A stretch of 23,706 nt of DNA, taken from positions 1-23,706 of the forward strand of contig CAZGGW010000014.1 of assembly GCA_964525365.1 (NCBI GenBank), written 5' to 3'. A model generated the notes under the pieces. It searched no databases and was not told the origin of the DNA. It saw only the letters and a program-made list of their open reading frames with translations. Made by a program: the position numbers and the translations under genes. This DNA comes from CAZGGW01 sp964525365 (GTDB lineage Bacteria; Bacillota_I; Bacilli_A; RF39; UBA660). Positions 14,953-22,801 of this stretch are shown here, piece by piece. Every line of letters begins with the position of its first letter. The first letter of the stretch is position 1.

Positions 14953-16452
14953 ATGGAACCTAATATTAATATAAAATCAAAAAAAAATATAATCGCAATA
15001 GTGGGGATAGTTTTATCCTTTTTACTTATGGTTATTGGAGTAACATATGCTTATTTTGGATTTTTTGTTGAAGAAAAAAATGTTTCTTCTATACAATTTC
15101 AAACAGGAGCAGTTGATTTGTCTCTTGAAGGTTCTACAATTACTTTTAACAATTTAGCTCCAATATACACAGAATATAAAGATACTCAAGCAAGTGTCAC
15201 AACATTTTCAATCAATAATCCGTCTTCGAAAATGGATGCTTGTTATGAACTTAGTATGAATGTTACCTCTATAGATTCCTCTTTAGCAAATGAAACTATG
15301 ATATGGGAGGTTACCAATACTACTACAGACATTGTATATTCTGGAACGTTTGATAATACGAGTACAGGTGGTAACATCGTAATGATAGATGCAGGTCAAA
15401 TTGTTTCTGATACCACTCATAATTTTATTTTAAGGATTTGGATAGCATATGATAATAATCTTGAACAATTGGATATGTTAGGGAAAAGTTTAAATATTAG
15501 TTTAAAGAGTGACGCTTATAATGGAACTTGTAATAAAGTTGTATTGCTTAGCGCCGATGGTGGTGTGTTAAGCAGTTCCAGAATGCGATTTGGCACTGGC
15601 TCATCTGTGACTATAACTCCTAACGGAACAAAATCTTTATATGGTGTGAATATAACTTGTGACGAAGGAATAGATGGTTCGGTTAATCCAACAACTGGAG
15701 TTTTTACTTTAACGGAAACGACTAATAGTGGAAATTGTAACATTTCATTAGAGAAGAATTACTTATCTTCAATAGCGGAGCAGGGAGACTATATTAATTA
15801 CGTTGGAAATAATGAATGTCCAAATGATAATGCTTGTGCTGGGTGTAATGCAATAACAACTACAGCTGGAAGCAGTTGTGCGGCTTCTGGGTATTGTGCT
15901 AGTTCAAGTTATGCGTTTACCGCTTACGGATGGAGAATTGCGTATATAGATAATAATGGTACGGTATCAAATTATGCGGATGATTCAGTTTATATAACTA
16001 CTGGAGGAAGTCCGGAGTGCTTGACGTCAACGGCATCGGCTCCCGAAGCAAATATAATAGCGTTTGATAGCGCCGCTTTAAAATATTGCAATTCGCTTTA
16101 TGCTTATAGCGGAGAATGCAATTCAAATAGTGCTTGGAATATGAATGATACGGATTTCCAAAATATATTAGGAAATAATGGTAGTACGTTGTCTTCTTGC
16201 AGAGCGGCTGCAAGTGTAGCTTGTGGTAATGCAAATACAATAACTGCTAATAACGGTATGTATTGGTTCTCTGGAGCATACAGTGATACCGCTACATACT
16301 TTTGGCAAGGATATAGTTATGAATATGTAACTTCTATAGCTACCGCGATAAGTAAAGGAGTAAGACCAGTTATAAGATTATATACTGGAACGACTTATTC
16401 TTCTGGAGATGGTGAAAGTAACAGTACTCCGTTTGTATTAGTATCACAATAA
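14953..16452 (+). CDS. TasA/camelysin-like secreted surface protein with DUF6273-like C-terminus
   Basis: 499 residues, ATG after AGGAGAG. Residues ~13-36 form a hydrophobic segment ending GVTYAYFGFF, the SipW-dependent type signal seen in TasA, CalY and relatives. Residues ~40-185 look like a TasA/camelysin beta-sandwich (VDLSLEGSTITFNNLAP). Residues ~195-272 resemble a short bacterial Ig/InlB-like repeat (VTITPNGTKSLYGVNITC). Residues ~275-499 are Cys-rich at first (CPNDNACAGC, then SSCAASGYC), contain GWRIAYIDNNG and end in GVRPVIRL, as in DUF6273-type domains of gut Firmicutes surface proteins. It is probably anchored or assembled at the cell surface; function is unknown. No sipW is in the window. 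Its stop abuts the convergent gtrA stop with no intervening base. Confidence 0.75.
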   Translation: MEPNINIKSKKNIIAIVGIVLSFLLMVIGVTYAYFGFFVEEKNVSSIQFQTGAVDLSLEGSTITFNNLAPIYTEYKDTQASVTTFSINNPSSKMDACYELSMNVTSIDSSLANETMIWEVTNTTTDIVYSGTFDNTSTGGNIVMIDAGQIVSDTTHNFILRIWIAYDNNLEQLDMLGKSLNISLKSDAYNGTCNKVVLLSADGGVLSSSRMRFGTGSSVTITPNGTKSLYGVNITCDEGIDGSVNPTTGVFTLTETTNSGNCNISLEKNYLSSIAEQGDYINYVGNNECPNDNACAGCNAITTTAGSSCAASGYCASSSYAFTAYGWRIAYIDNNGTVSNYADDSVYITTGGSPECLTSTASAPEANIIAFDSAALKYCNSLYAYSGECNSNSAWNMNDTDFQNILGNNGSTLSSCRAAASVACGNANTITANNGMYWFSGAYSDTATYFWQGYSYEYVTSIATAISKGVRPVIRLYTGTTYSSGDGESNSTPFVLVSQ

Positions 16453-16848
16453 TTATTTTTTCTTAAAAACGAGTTTCATAATTAAAAATGAAAAAGGAAT
16501 TGCTAGAAGACTTGCTAAAAAGCCAGCAATTTCTTTTTGTATATTTAAAAATTCTACTAAAAACGAAAGACCAAAAGTTTGACAAAACAAAGTTGGAATA
16601 CTAGTAAGCGGATACATAATATACTTTTTAAATGTTGGTTTTACTTTGAAATTGTATACGGAATTCATTAAGAACGATAAAGTCATACTAACTAAATATC
16701 CGATTATACTACTAATTACATATGGAAAAAATTTCAATGAAATTAAATAATATTCATTATATATTATTGTGTTTATAACTCCTATTATTCCAAATAATAA
16801 AAAGTTTTTTGTAAAAAAAGTTTTTTTAATTTTACAAAATATCGTCAT
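16453..16848 (-). CDS. GtrA family membrane protein
   Basis: 131 residues from ATG 16848 (a weak GGA precedes it; the TTG at 16857 is less likely). It has four hydrophobic segments and the GtrA-type opening FLLFGIIGVINTIIYNEYY. GtrA proteins are thought to help flip or position lipid-linked sugars (undecaprenyl-phosphate-glucose) for modification of cell-wall polymers, and occur beside a GtrB-like glycosyltransferase, as here. Its start lies within the end of that glycosyltransferase gene (17-bp overlap), so the two are co-translated. No terminator separates it from the convergent surface protein gene. Confidence 0.82.
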   Translation of the reverse strand: MTIFCKIKKTFFTKNFLLFGIIGVINTIIYNEYYLISLKFFPYVISSIIGYLVSMTLSFLMNSVYNFKVKPTFKKYIMYPLTSIPTLFCQTFGLSFLVEFLNIQKEIAGFLASLLAIPFSFLIMKLVFKKK

Positions 16849-17761
16849 CAAATCCAATTCTTTCTTTTTGAATATAGACAGGTCTTTTCTTAGTTTCTAA
16901 ATAAGTTTTAGATAAATATTCACCTACTATTCCTATACATAGAAGTTGTATAGATCCTAAAAATAATATAGCACATAAAGTGGAAGTATATCCAGGTAAA
17001 TCAATGCCCATTATTAAAGTTTTAATTAGCAATACAATTAGGTATGTAAATGATAACAAACTTGCAATAACACCTAAATATGTAACAATTCTAAGTGGTT
17101 TTGTACTATATCCAACTATTGCTTCGACTGCCCACTTTAATTTGTTTTTAAAATTATATTTACTTTTTCCACCTTTTCTTTCTTCCACTTGATAAGGTTT
17201 GTATTTAGTATTAAACCCAACAAAACTGAATATTCCTTTGGTCCATCTATTATTTTCTCCCAAAGAAATCATTTCATCCTTAACATATTTTCTAAACGTT
17301 CTAAAATCGGAAGCACCGGGTTCAAATTCTAATCCTGATAATTTGGCGATTAATTTATAAAATAAATTCTCATTTCTTCTCTTTTTCTTTTGAGTTTGAC
17401 ACATGCACACAACATCATATTGTTCATTCTCATCAAGTATCTCATACATAACGCTTAAATATTTTGGGTTTTGTTGTAAATCTGTATCAATAATTGAGAT
17501 GTAGTCTCCACTAACATTTTTCATTCCAGCAAAAAGCGCCGGCTCTTTTCCGAAATTTCTGGAGAAACTAATGATTTTTACGTGCTCTTTATCACATTCA
17601 TAAATAGATTTTAATATTTCCAATGATTTATCTGTGCTTCCGTCATTTATAAACACTATCTCATAATCGTATTCTTTAACATTATCAGTAAGTTTTTCAT
17701 AAAACTTTTTTACAATTTCTTCCTCGTTATAAACTGGAGCGATTATACTTAACTTTTTCAT
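16832..17761 (-). CDS. Family 2 glycosyltransferase (GtrB/CsbB/DPM1-like)
   Basis: 309 residues, ATG after GAGG. It has an N-terminal GT-A domain with APVYNEE (8-14), INDGSTD (NDG at 39-41), the metal-binding DTD at 92-94 (IIDTDLQQNP), and the GASDFRTFRKYV acceptor loop. Two membrane segments follow near the C-terminus, then GEYLSKTYLETKKRPVY. This is the architecture of enzymes that load a sugar on undecaprenyl phosphate for later transfer to wall or surface glycans. The GtrA partner downstream supports this. Its -10 (TAAAAT within an 18-bp block at 17776-17793) is identical to that of the RNB gene promoter at 22711-22728. Confidence 0.88.
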   Translation of the reverse strand: MKKLSIIAPVYNEEEIVKKFYEKLTDNVKEYDYEIVFINDGSTDKSLEILKSIYECDKEHVKIISFSRNFGKEPALFAGMKNVSGDYISIIDTDLQQNPKYLSVMYEILDENEQYDVVCMCQTQKKKRRNENLFYKLIAKLSGLEFEPGASDFRTFRKYVKDEMISLGENNRWTKGIFSFVGFNTKYKPYQVEERKGGKSKYNFKNKLKWAVEAIVGYSTKPLRIVTYLGVIASLLSFTYLIVLLIKTLIMGIDLPGYTSTLCAILFLGSIQLLCIGIVGEYLSKTYLETKKRPVYIQKERIGFDDDIL

Positions 17762-17775
17762 TACTACTACCTCTT

Positions 17776-17793
17776 AAATACATTTTATCAAAT
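17776..17793 (-). promoter_or_regulatory. Extended -10 promoter of the glycosyltransferase operon
   Basis: On the minus strand this reads TTGATAAAAT followed by GTATTT: an extended -10 (TGaTAAAAT, TAAAAT at 17782-17787) 20 bases before the GT start. The -35 is weak. The same 18 bp recur at 22711-22728 in front of the RNB gene. Confidence 0.55.
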
Positions 17794-17862
17794 ATTTTAC
17801 TGAAATAAAATACGTACTTCTAAAATATTAAAAACTAAATATATTTTTATAGGAGGAGAGGA

Positions 17863-20439
17863 GTGAATTATAAATTATACAAAGGTCTTACAAACAAAGA
17901 AGTATATGAAAATGGTAGAAAATATGGAACTAATACTTTCGTTAAAAATAAAAAAAATACATTTTTCTCTTTGTTTATCGAATCTTTAAATGATCCTATT
18001 ATAAAAATACTTTTAATAGCGTTAGCAGTAAAAATAATTTTTTTATTTAAAGATTCTAATATATATGAAACATTGGGAATATTAGTTGCTGTGTTTTTAG
18101 CTTCTTTTATATCCACGATTTCGGAATATGGCAGTGAAAAAGCTTTTGAAAAATTAGAAGAAGAAAATTCAAAAATCAAATCTAAAGTTATACGCAATTC
18201 AAAAATATTAGAAATTGATATAGAAGAAATTGTTGTGAATGATATAATTCTTATTTCTTCAGGGGATAAAGTCCCAGCAGATGGTATTGTTTTGGATGGA
18301 ACTGCCGCGATAGACTCTTCTCTTTTAACGGGGGAAAGTAAAGAAAAATATGTGTACAAAAACGAGCGTGTTTATAAAGGCAGCATTTCCTTAGAAGGAG
18401 AAATATTAATTAAAATAACAGCAGTAGGAAAAAATACCTTTTACGGTTCGATTTCTAATGCTATACAAGAAAAAAGTGAAGAAAGTCCTCTTAAAAAAAG
18501 ATTGAAGGTACTTGCAACATTTATTAGTAAAATAGGATATATTAGTGCGTTCTTAGTTATGATAGCATATCTATTTAATGTCATTTGTATTCAAAACAAT
18601 TTCGAAAGTGACAAAATATTTTCATTGTTAAACAATTTTCATTTATTAGCTCCACATCTTATTTATGCATTAACACTGGGAGTAACGATTATTGTACTTG
18701 CTGTTCCTGAAGGACTTCCTATGATGATAACTTTAGTACTTTCATCTAATATGAAAAGAATGTTAAAATCTCATGTTTTGGTTAGAAAATTAGTGGGTAT
18801 AGAAACGGCTGGTTCATTAAATATTTTATTTGTTGACAAAACCGGTACTATTACCAATGGAATTCTTGAAACCTCATTTTTCGTAGATGCAAATTTTAAT
18901 AAATATAAGACAATACACGATATAAGAGATGATAAATTTAAGGAAGTGGTTAATTTGTCTTGCTTATATAATAATTCTTCATATTATTCTGATGGTAAAG
19001 TAGTTGGTGGAAACTCAACAGATAGAGCAATTTTGTCTTTTACTTATAACGATGAATCTTATAAAATATTTAATAGTATTAAGTTCGACAGCAAAAAGAA
19101 ATACTCTGCGGTAAAATTAAATTATAAAAATATGTGTTTTTTTAAAGGAGCTGCCGAAATACTCTTAGAAAAGTGTGCGTATTATTATGATGAAAAACTA
19201 AATAAAAAAATAATAAAAAATTTATTAGAAATAAAAAATAAAATTAATGATGTTATGAAAGAGGGTTATAGAGTATTAGCTTTGTGTACAAGTTATACTA
19301 TGGAAATTTCAAATATGACATTGGTCGGTTTTTTACTTTTAAAAGATGAAGTTAGAAAAAACGCATACAAAGGACTAGAATTAACTAGAAAAGCAGGTAT
19401 TCAAACGGTAATGATAACGGGAGATTCTAAAGATACTGCATACGCGATTGGAAAAGAATTAAATATGGTTAATAGTGAAGATGAAATACTTACAAGCGAA
19501 GATTTGAGTAAGCTTAGTGATGAAAAAATAAAGAAAATGATACCTCACTTAAAAATAGTTTCTCGTGCACTACCGGAAGATAAATACAAATTAGTAAAAT
19601 TAAGTCAAGAATTAAATATGGTTGTGGGAATGACTGGAGATGGAGTAAATGATGCTCCGGCATTAAAGAAAGCAGATGTTGGATTTTCAATGGGAAATGG
19701 AACGGAAGTTGCCAAAGAAGTATCCGATATTGTGATACTTAATAATGATTTGCTATCGATTACAAATGCAATACTTTATGGAAGAACGATATTTAAAAGT
19801 ATTAGAAAATTTATAATATTTCAACTTACGATAAATTTTTGTGCAATTATATTAAGTGTAATAGGACCTTTTATTGGAATAGTTGAACCAATTACTGTAA
19901 TGCAAATGTTATGGATTAATATGGTAATGGATACACTTGCCGGACTTGCTTTTTCATTTGAACCAGCGTTAGAAGAGTATATGGAAGAACCACCTAAAGA
20001 AAAAAGTACTCCGATATTAAATAAATATATGCTAAATCAAATTATTGTGACAGGAATATATTCTGCGATACTTTGTATAATGTTTTTAAAATTGCCTTTT
20101 TTTAAAAACTTTTTTAGATTTGATTACACAGATAAATATTTGATGACTGCTTTTTTCGGACTATTTATATTTTTGGCAATATTTAATTCGTTTAATGCTC
20201 GTACATACAGAATCAACGTTCTTTCTAATATATTTAAAAATCCACCTTTTATAATTGTAATAAGTTTAGTGGTGTTGATACAAGTTCTTATTATTTATTA
20301 TGGTGGAGCAATATTTAGAACAACAGGACTTACTTTGTATGAATTTGAAGTTATGATTATTTTAGCATTTTCTATTATACCAATAGACTTTGTAAGAAAA
20401 ATTATACTTAAAAAATTAGGAATCGAAAGAGGAGTATAG
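17863..20439 (+). CDS. P-type Ca2+-transporting ATPase (PMCA/PacL-like, P2B)
   Basis: 858 residues, GTG start with AGGAGG six bases upstream. All P-type motifs are present: cation-ATPase N-terminus (YKGLTNKEVYENGRKYGTN), TGES (156-159) in the actuator, the phosphorylated Asp325 in DKTGTIT, KGAAE in the nucleotide domain, and MTGDGVNDAP (590-599). Transport residues are Glu283 in the M4 PEGLP and Asn686/Asp690 in M6 (WINMVMDT), the single-site pattern of plasma-membrane Ca2+ pumps; WINMVMDTLAGLAFSFEP is PMCA-like wording. About ten membrane segments. It should export Ca2+ from the cytosol at the cost of ATP. Monocistronic, closed by a terminator. A TAAAAT -10 at 17821-17826 may drive it. Confidence 0.93.
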   Translation: MNYKLYKGLTNKEVYENGRKYGTNTFVKNKKNTFFSLFIESLNDPIIKILLIALAVKIIFLFKDSNIYETLGILVAVFLASFISTISEYGSEKAFEKLEEENSKIKSKVIRNSKILEIDIEEIVVNDIILISSGDKVPADGIVLDGTAAIDSSLLTGESKEKYVYKNERVYKGSISLEGEILIKITAVGKNTFYGSISNAIQEKSEESPLKKRLKVLATFISKIGYISAFLVMIAYLFNVICIQNNFESDKIFSLLNNFHLLAPHLIYALTLGVTIIVLAVPEGLPMMITLVLSSNMKRMLKSHVLVRKLVGIETAGSLNILFVDKTGTITNGILETSFFVDANFNKYKTIHDIRDDKFKEVVNLSCLYNNSSYYSDGKVVGGNSTDRAILSFTYNDESYKIFNSIKFDSKKKYSAVKLNYKNMCFFKGAAEILLEKCAYYYDEKLNKKIIKNLLEIKNKINDVMKEGYRVLALCTSYTMEISNMTLVGFLLLKDEVRKNAYKGLELTRKAGIQTVMITGDSKDTAYAIGKELNMVNSEDEILTSEDLSKLSDEKIKKMIPHLKIVSRALPEDKYKLVKLSQELNMVVGMTGDGVNDAPALKKADVGFSMGNGTEVAKEVSDIVILNNDLLSITNAILYGRTIFKSIRKFIIFQLTINFCAIILSVIGPFIGIVEPITVMQMLWINMVMDTLAGLAFSFEPALEEYMEEPPKEKSTPILNKYMLNQIIVTGIYSAILCIMFLKLPFFKNFFRFDYTDKYLMTAFFGLFIFLAIFNSFNARTYRINVLSNIFKNPPFIIVISLVVLIQVLIIYYGGAIFRTTGLTLYEFEVMIILAFSIIPIDFVRKIILKKLGIERGV

Positions 20440-20445
20440 CAAACA

Positions 20446-20475
20446 AAAATCATTACGTCTTAACATAATGATTTT
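20446..20475. terminator. Bidirectional intrinsic terminator
   Basis: A perfect 10-bp stem (AAAATCATTA / TAATGATTTT) with a 10-nt loop lies between the convergent P-type ATPase gene and the small minus-strand gene. T-tracts follow on both strands, stronger on the minus strand. Confidence 0.82.
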
Positions 20476-20487
20476 CTAATGTATAAA

Positions 20488-20925
20488 TTAAATATAAGCC
20501 TCTAAATTTTTAATTGATTTATCTTGAAAACTCAATGATTTTTTAGCAAGACTCAATATATCTTTTTCGACTTCATCTTCATATTGTTCTATTCTTTTTT
20601 TCATATCAAGTATTCCCATATTAAAGCCTTCTGTAAGTAAACTTGCAACTTTGGTATCGCTGTTATCTTTTCCTATTTCCATTTGCATACTCATATTGAT
20701 AATAAAATTCGGAATTCCTTTAGCACTTTTTGCATGAACTTTATATTTCTTTAAAAGTTTTTCACTCTTTTTAAGCAACGCTTCATAATTTTTAAGTTCA
20801 CATTCTAATTCTTTTTTTATTTTGTTATCTTTATCTTTTAGAATCTCTATTAATTTAGTTGTGGATTTTACACCCATTTCTGAGTTTTGATAAATATGTA
20901 ATAATAATTCGTTATCTTCATTCAT
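20488..20925 (-). CDS. Uncharacterised small helical protein (ferritin-like fold suspected)
   Basis: 145 residues from ATG 20925, preceded by GGTGAG; a longer reading to 21051 runs into the RNB gene and has no ribosome site. I do not recognise a named family, though similar ~145-residue proteins occur in many Clostridia and Bacilli. It is nearly all helix: ELLLHIYQNSEMG, a Lys/Glu-rich helix (KELECELKNYEALLKKSEKLLKKY), MSMQMEIG, a Met/Gly stretch (EGFNMGILDMKKRIEQYED), and a final helix. The pattern suggests a four-helix bundle, but Glu/His metal-ligand motifs are not evident. It probably shares a transcript with the RNB gene (49-bp gap). Confidence 0.75.
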   Translation of the reverse strand: MNEDNELLLHIYQNSEMGVKSTTKLIEILKDKDNKIKKELECELKNYEALLKKSEKLLKKYKVHAKSAKGIPNFIINMSMQMEIGKDNSDTKVASLLTEGFNMGILDMKKRIEQYEDEVEKDILSLAKKSLSFQDKSIKNLEAYI

Positions 20926-20974
20926 TTTTCTCACCACTATTATTATGAATACTTTATAAATAAAAAAACTGGTA

Positions 20975-22699
20975 TTATTTACCATTTTTATAAAAGCGAG
21001 TGAATTCGTATTTGCACAATGCCAATTCTTTTTCTCTTTTATTAGAACCATTCACAATATATTCCAAGTCATCACAAGGCACGAAATCAATATCATTAAA
21101 ATAATAAAAATGTACTAAATACTGGTTAAACAAATCTACGAATCTTCTAAGAGGAGAAGAAGAGTGAGAATATGTATCTTTTCCAATTCCTACGTGGCCT
21201 TCGTTTATCAAACTATAATATGGATTCATATAATATTTACGAATTATTTCTTTTTCTTTTTTCGTAAGTGTCAAATTTCCAATTTCTAGTTCTTTAGAAG
21301 ATGGCAATAAATTCCTATAAATATAATCGTATCCCTTTAAATTCATTTCTTTGCTTACCAAATAATTATATAAAATCATACATTCCTCAATGATGGAATG
21401 CGATTCGGTATTATATTGATTATTATCTGTATTTGTAAAAGAGTTTTTTTGATTTCTGTAATTTTGATTTTCAGGATAGTTGCTTTTTAATTCATGAGTT
21501 AAATCTTTCAACTCAAATAATAATTTTTTTAATTCAGATCTGTTTTTATTAGAAAGAATATCTTCAGAATCACGATAACTTAAATTTTTAATTATTTTTA
21601 TTTCATCTTTTTTTAGATAATAATCGTTTATTAAACCATTTTTAATTATTATATATAAAGATATAACATTTTTATTTCCGCCTGCGTTTAATGAGCAAAT
21701 AGTAGAAATATCACTGAGTTTAGGGAATAAATACATTTTTTTCCCTGGATAATAAATAGATTTAAATCGTTCAAACAATATACTATTCAATACCCCATCA
21801 TCGTAAGTTATAAATCCGACATCACTTATATGTATTCCCAATATAAATTCGTTTTTTTCTTTTTTTAATGAAATGGCATCATCTTTAAAAGGTTGTCCCT
21901 CGGCGTTGTCTATAGTAATTGCGGTTCTCTGCGGCATACTATTATTTATTATAATATCAAATTTTGGGGTTTCAAAATACCCCTCTTTCAAGTCGTATTT
22001 TTTAATAGCACGAGTTTTATTTAATTCTTTCTTTTTTCTAATAATATCTTCAACTTCCTCTAAATAAATTTTACTTTTTCCATGTTCTTGTTTTCTCATT
22101 GATTCTACAAATTCATTTAATTTAATCTCATTATTAATGTGAAAACCAAATAGTTTTAATATAAATAAATTGTATAATATTTCATCGTTGTTTGTTTTGG
22201 TGCACACAAAATATAAGGTCTTTAGTAACAGACTATTATAAAAACTTTTAAATTGTTCATTCTTTTTAAAATCTATTATCTCTTTTGAAAATTCTTCGAT
22301 AGCCGCAATGTTTTCTCTTTGCACTATTAAATCTATTAATAAAGAAATTTTGTAAGATGTCTTTTTGTTTTCACATATATTTGCGTTGTTAATGAATAAA
22401 ATTGTTAATTTATTCAAGTAGTTTTTTGTATCTATAGAATTAATAAAAGTATCAATTTTAGTGTTTGTTTTCACTTTTTCTTCGTTAGAAAAATTAATTT
22501 CAGAACTGGCGTTTTCTAAATATAGACAAATCAAAAACAACTCTTTTGGTTGAATATTGTTTTTGCTTTGCAATCTTAAAATGTTTAAAAGCTTATAAAA
22601 AAGTTGTTTGTTGCCCAAGCCCGAAATTTGTTTTAAATTTTTATAATTATATGGTTCGTTAATTATAAAATCTATAAAATCATTATTGCTTATTTTCAT
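20975..22699 (-). CDS. RNB (RNase II/R) domain protein lacking S1 and cold-shock domains
   Basis: 574 residues from ATG 22699 (GGGGA eight bases upstream); the longer reading from 22726 starts upstream of the promoter's transcription start and is excluded. Residues ~1-235 are helical with no cold-shock domain. Residues ~255-574 are an RNB domain: HISDVGFITYDDGVLN, CSLNAGG, IIEECMILYNYLVSKE, YIYRNLLPS, and SSPLRRFVDLFNQYLVH. RNase R is ~800 residues with two N-terminal cold-shock domains and a C-terminal S1 domain; both are missing. The catalytic Asp cluster reads TIDNAEGQPFKDDA with Asp264, Asp273 and Asp274; the fourth Asp (RDFDD in RNase R) is replaced and one residue is inserted. It may be an altered 3'-5' exoribonuclease or an inactive RNA-binding relative. 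Confidence 0.8.
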   Translation of the reverse strand: MKISNNDFIDFIINEPYNYKNLKQISGLGNKQLFYKLLNILRLQSKNNIQPKELFLICLYLENASSEINFSNEEKVKTNTKIDTFINSIDTKNYLNKLTILFINNANICENKKTSYKISLLIDLIVQRENIAAIEEFSKEIIDFKKNEQFKSFYNSLLLKTLYFVCTKTNNDEILYNLFILKLFGFHINNEIKLNEFVESMRKQEHGKSKIYLEEVEDIIRKKKELNKTRAIKKYDLKEGYFETPKFDIIINNSMPQRTAITIDNAEGQPFKDDAISLKKEKNEFILGIHISDVGFITYDDGVLNSILFERFKSIYYPGKKMYLFPKLSDISTICSLNAGGNKNVISLYIIIKNGLINDYYLKKDEIKIIKNLSYRDSEDILSNKNRSELKKLLFELKDLTHELKSNYPENQNYRNQKNSFTNTDNNQYNTESHSIIEECMILYNYLVSKEMNLKGYDYIYRNLLPSSKELEIGNLTLTKKEKEIIRKYYMNPYYSLINEGHVGIGKDTYSHSSSPLRRFVDLFNQYLVHFYYFNDIDFVPCDDLEYIVNGSNKREKELALCKYEFTRFYKNGK

Positions 22700-22716
22700 T
22701 ATTAATCCCCAAATAC

Positions 22717-22745
22717 ATTTTATCAAATGGTTTTTTTCTTGACAA
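22717..22745 (-). promoter_or_regulatory. Sigma-A promoter of the RNB gene
   Basis: On the minus strand TTGTCA (22740-22745), 17-nt spacer, TAAAAT (22717-22722) with TG for an extended -10. Transcription would start near 22710, supporting ATG 22699 as start. Its -35 overlaps the -35 of the divergent promoter. Confidence 0.78.
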
Positions 22746-22767
22746 TAGCAAATGTAAAAAGTAAAAT
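22739..22767 (+). promoter_or_regulatory. Sigma-A promoter of the downstream surface protein gene
   Basis: TTGACA (22739-22744, exact consensus), 17-nt spacer, TAAAAT (22762-22767). The transcript would begin near 22774 and carry the AGGAGA site at 22789-22794. Confidence 0.8.
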
Positions 22768-22801
22768 ATATCTATAGATAATAGTCATAGGAGATTTTAT
22801 C

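Noticed and set aside
17868..18359. Minus-strand 163-codon frame opposite the P-type ATPase
   Set aside because: It is antisense to a gene with intact TGES and N-terminal motifs; its Ser/Ile-rich composition is a typical shadow.
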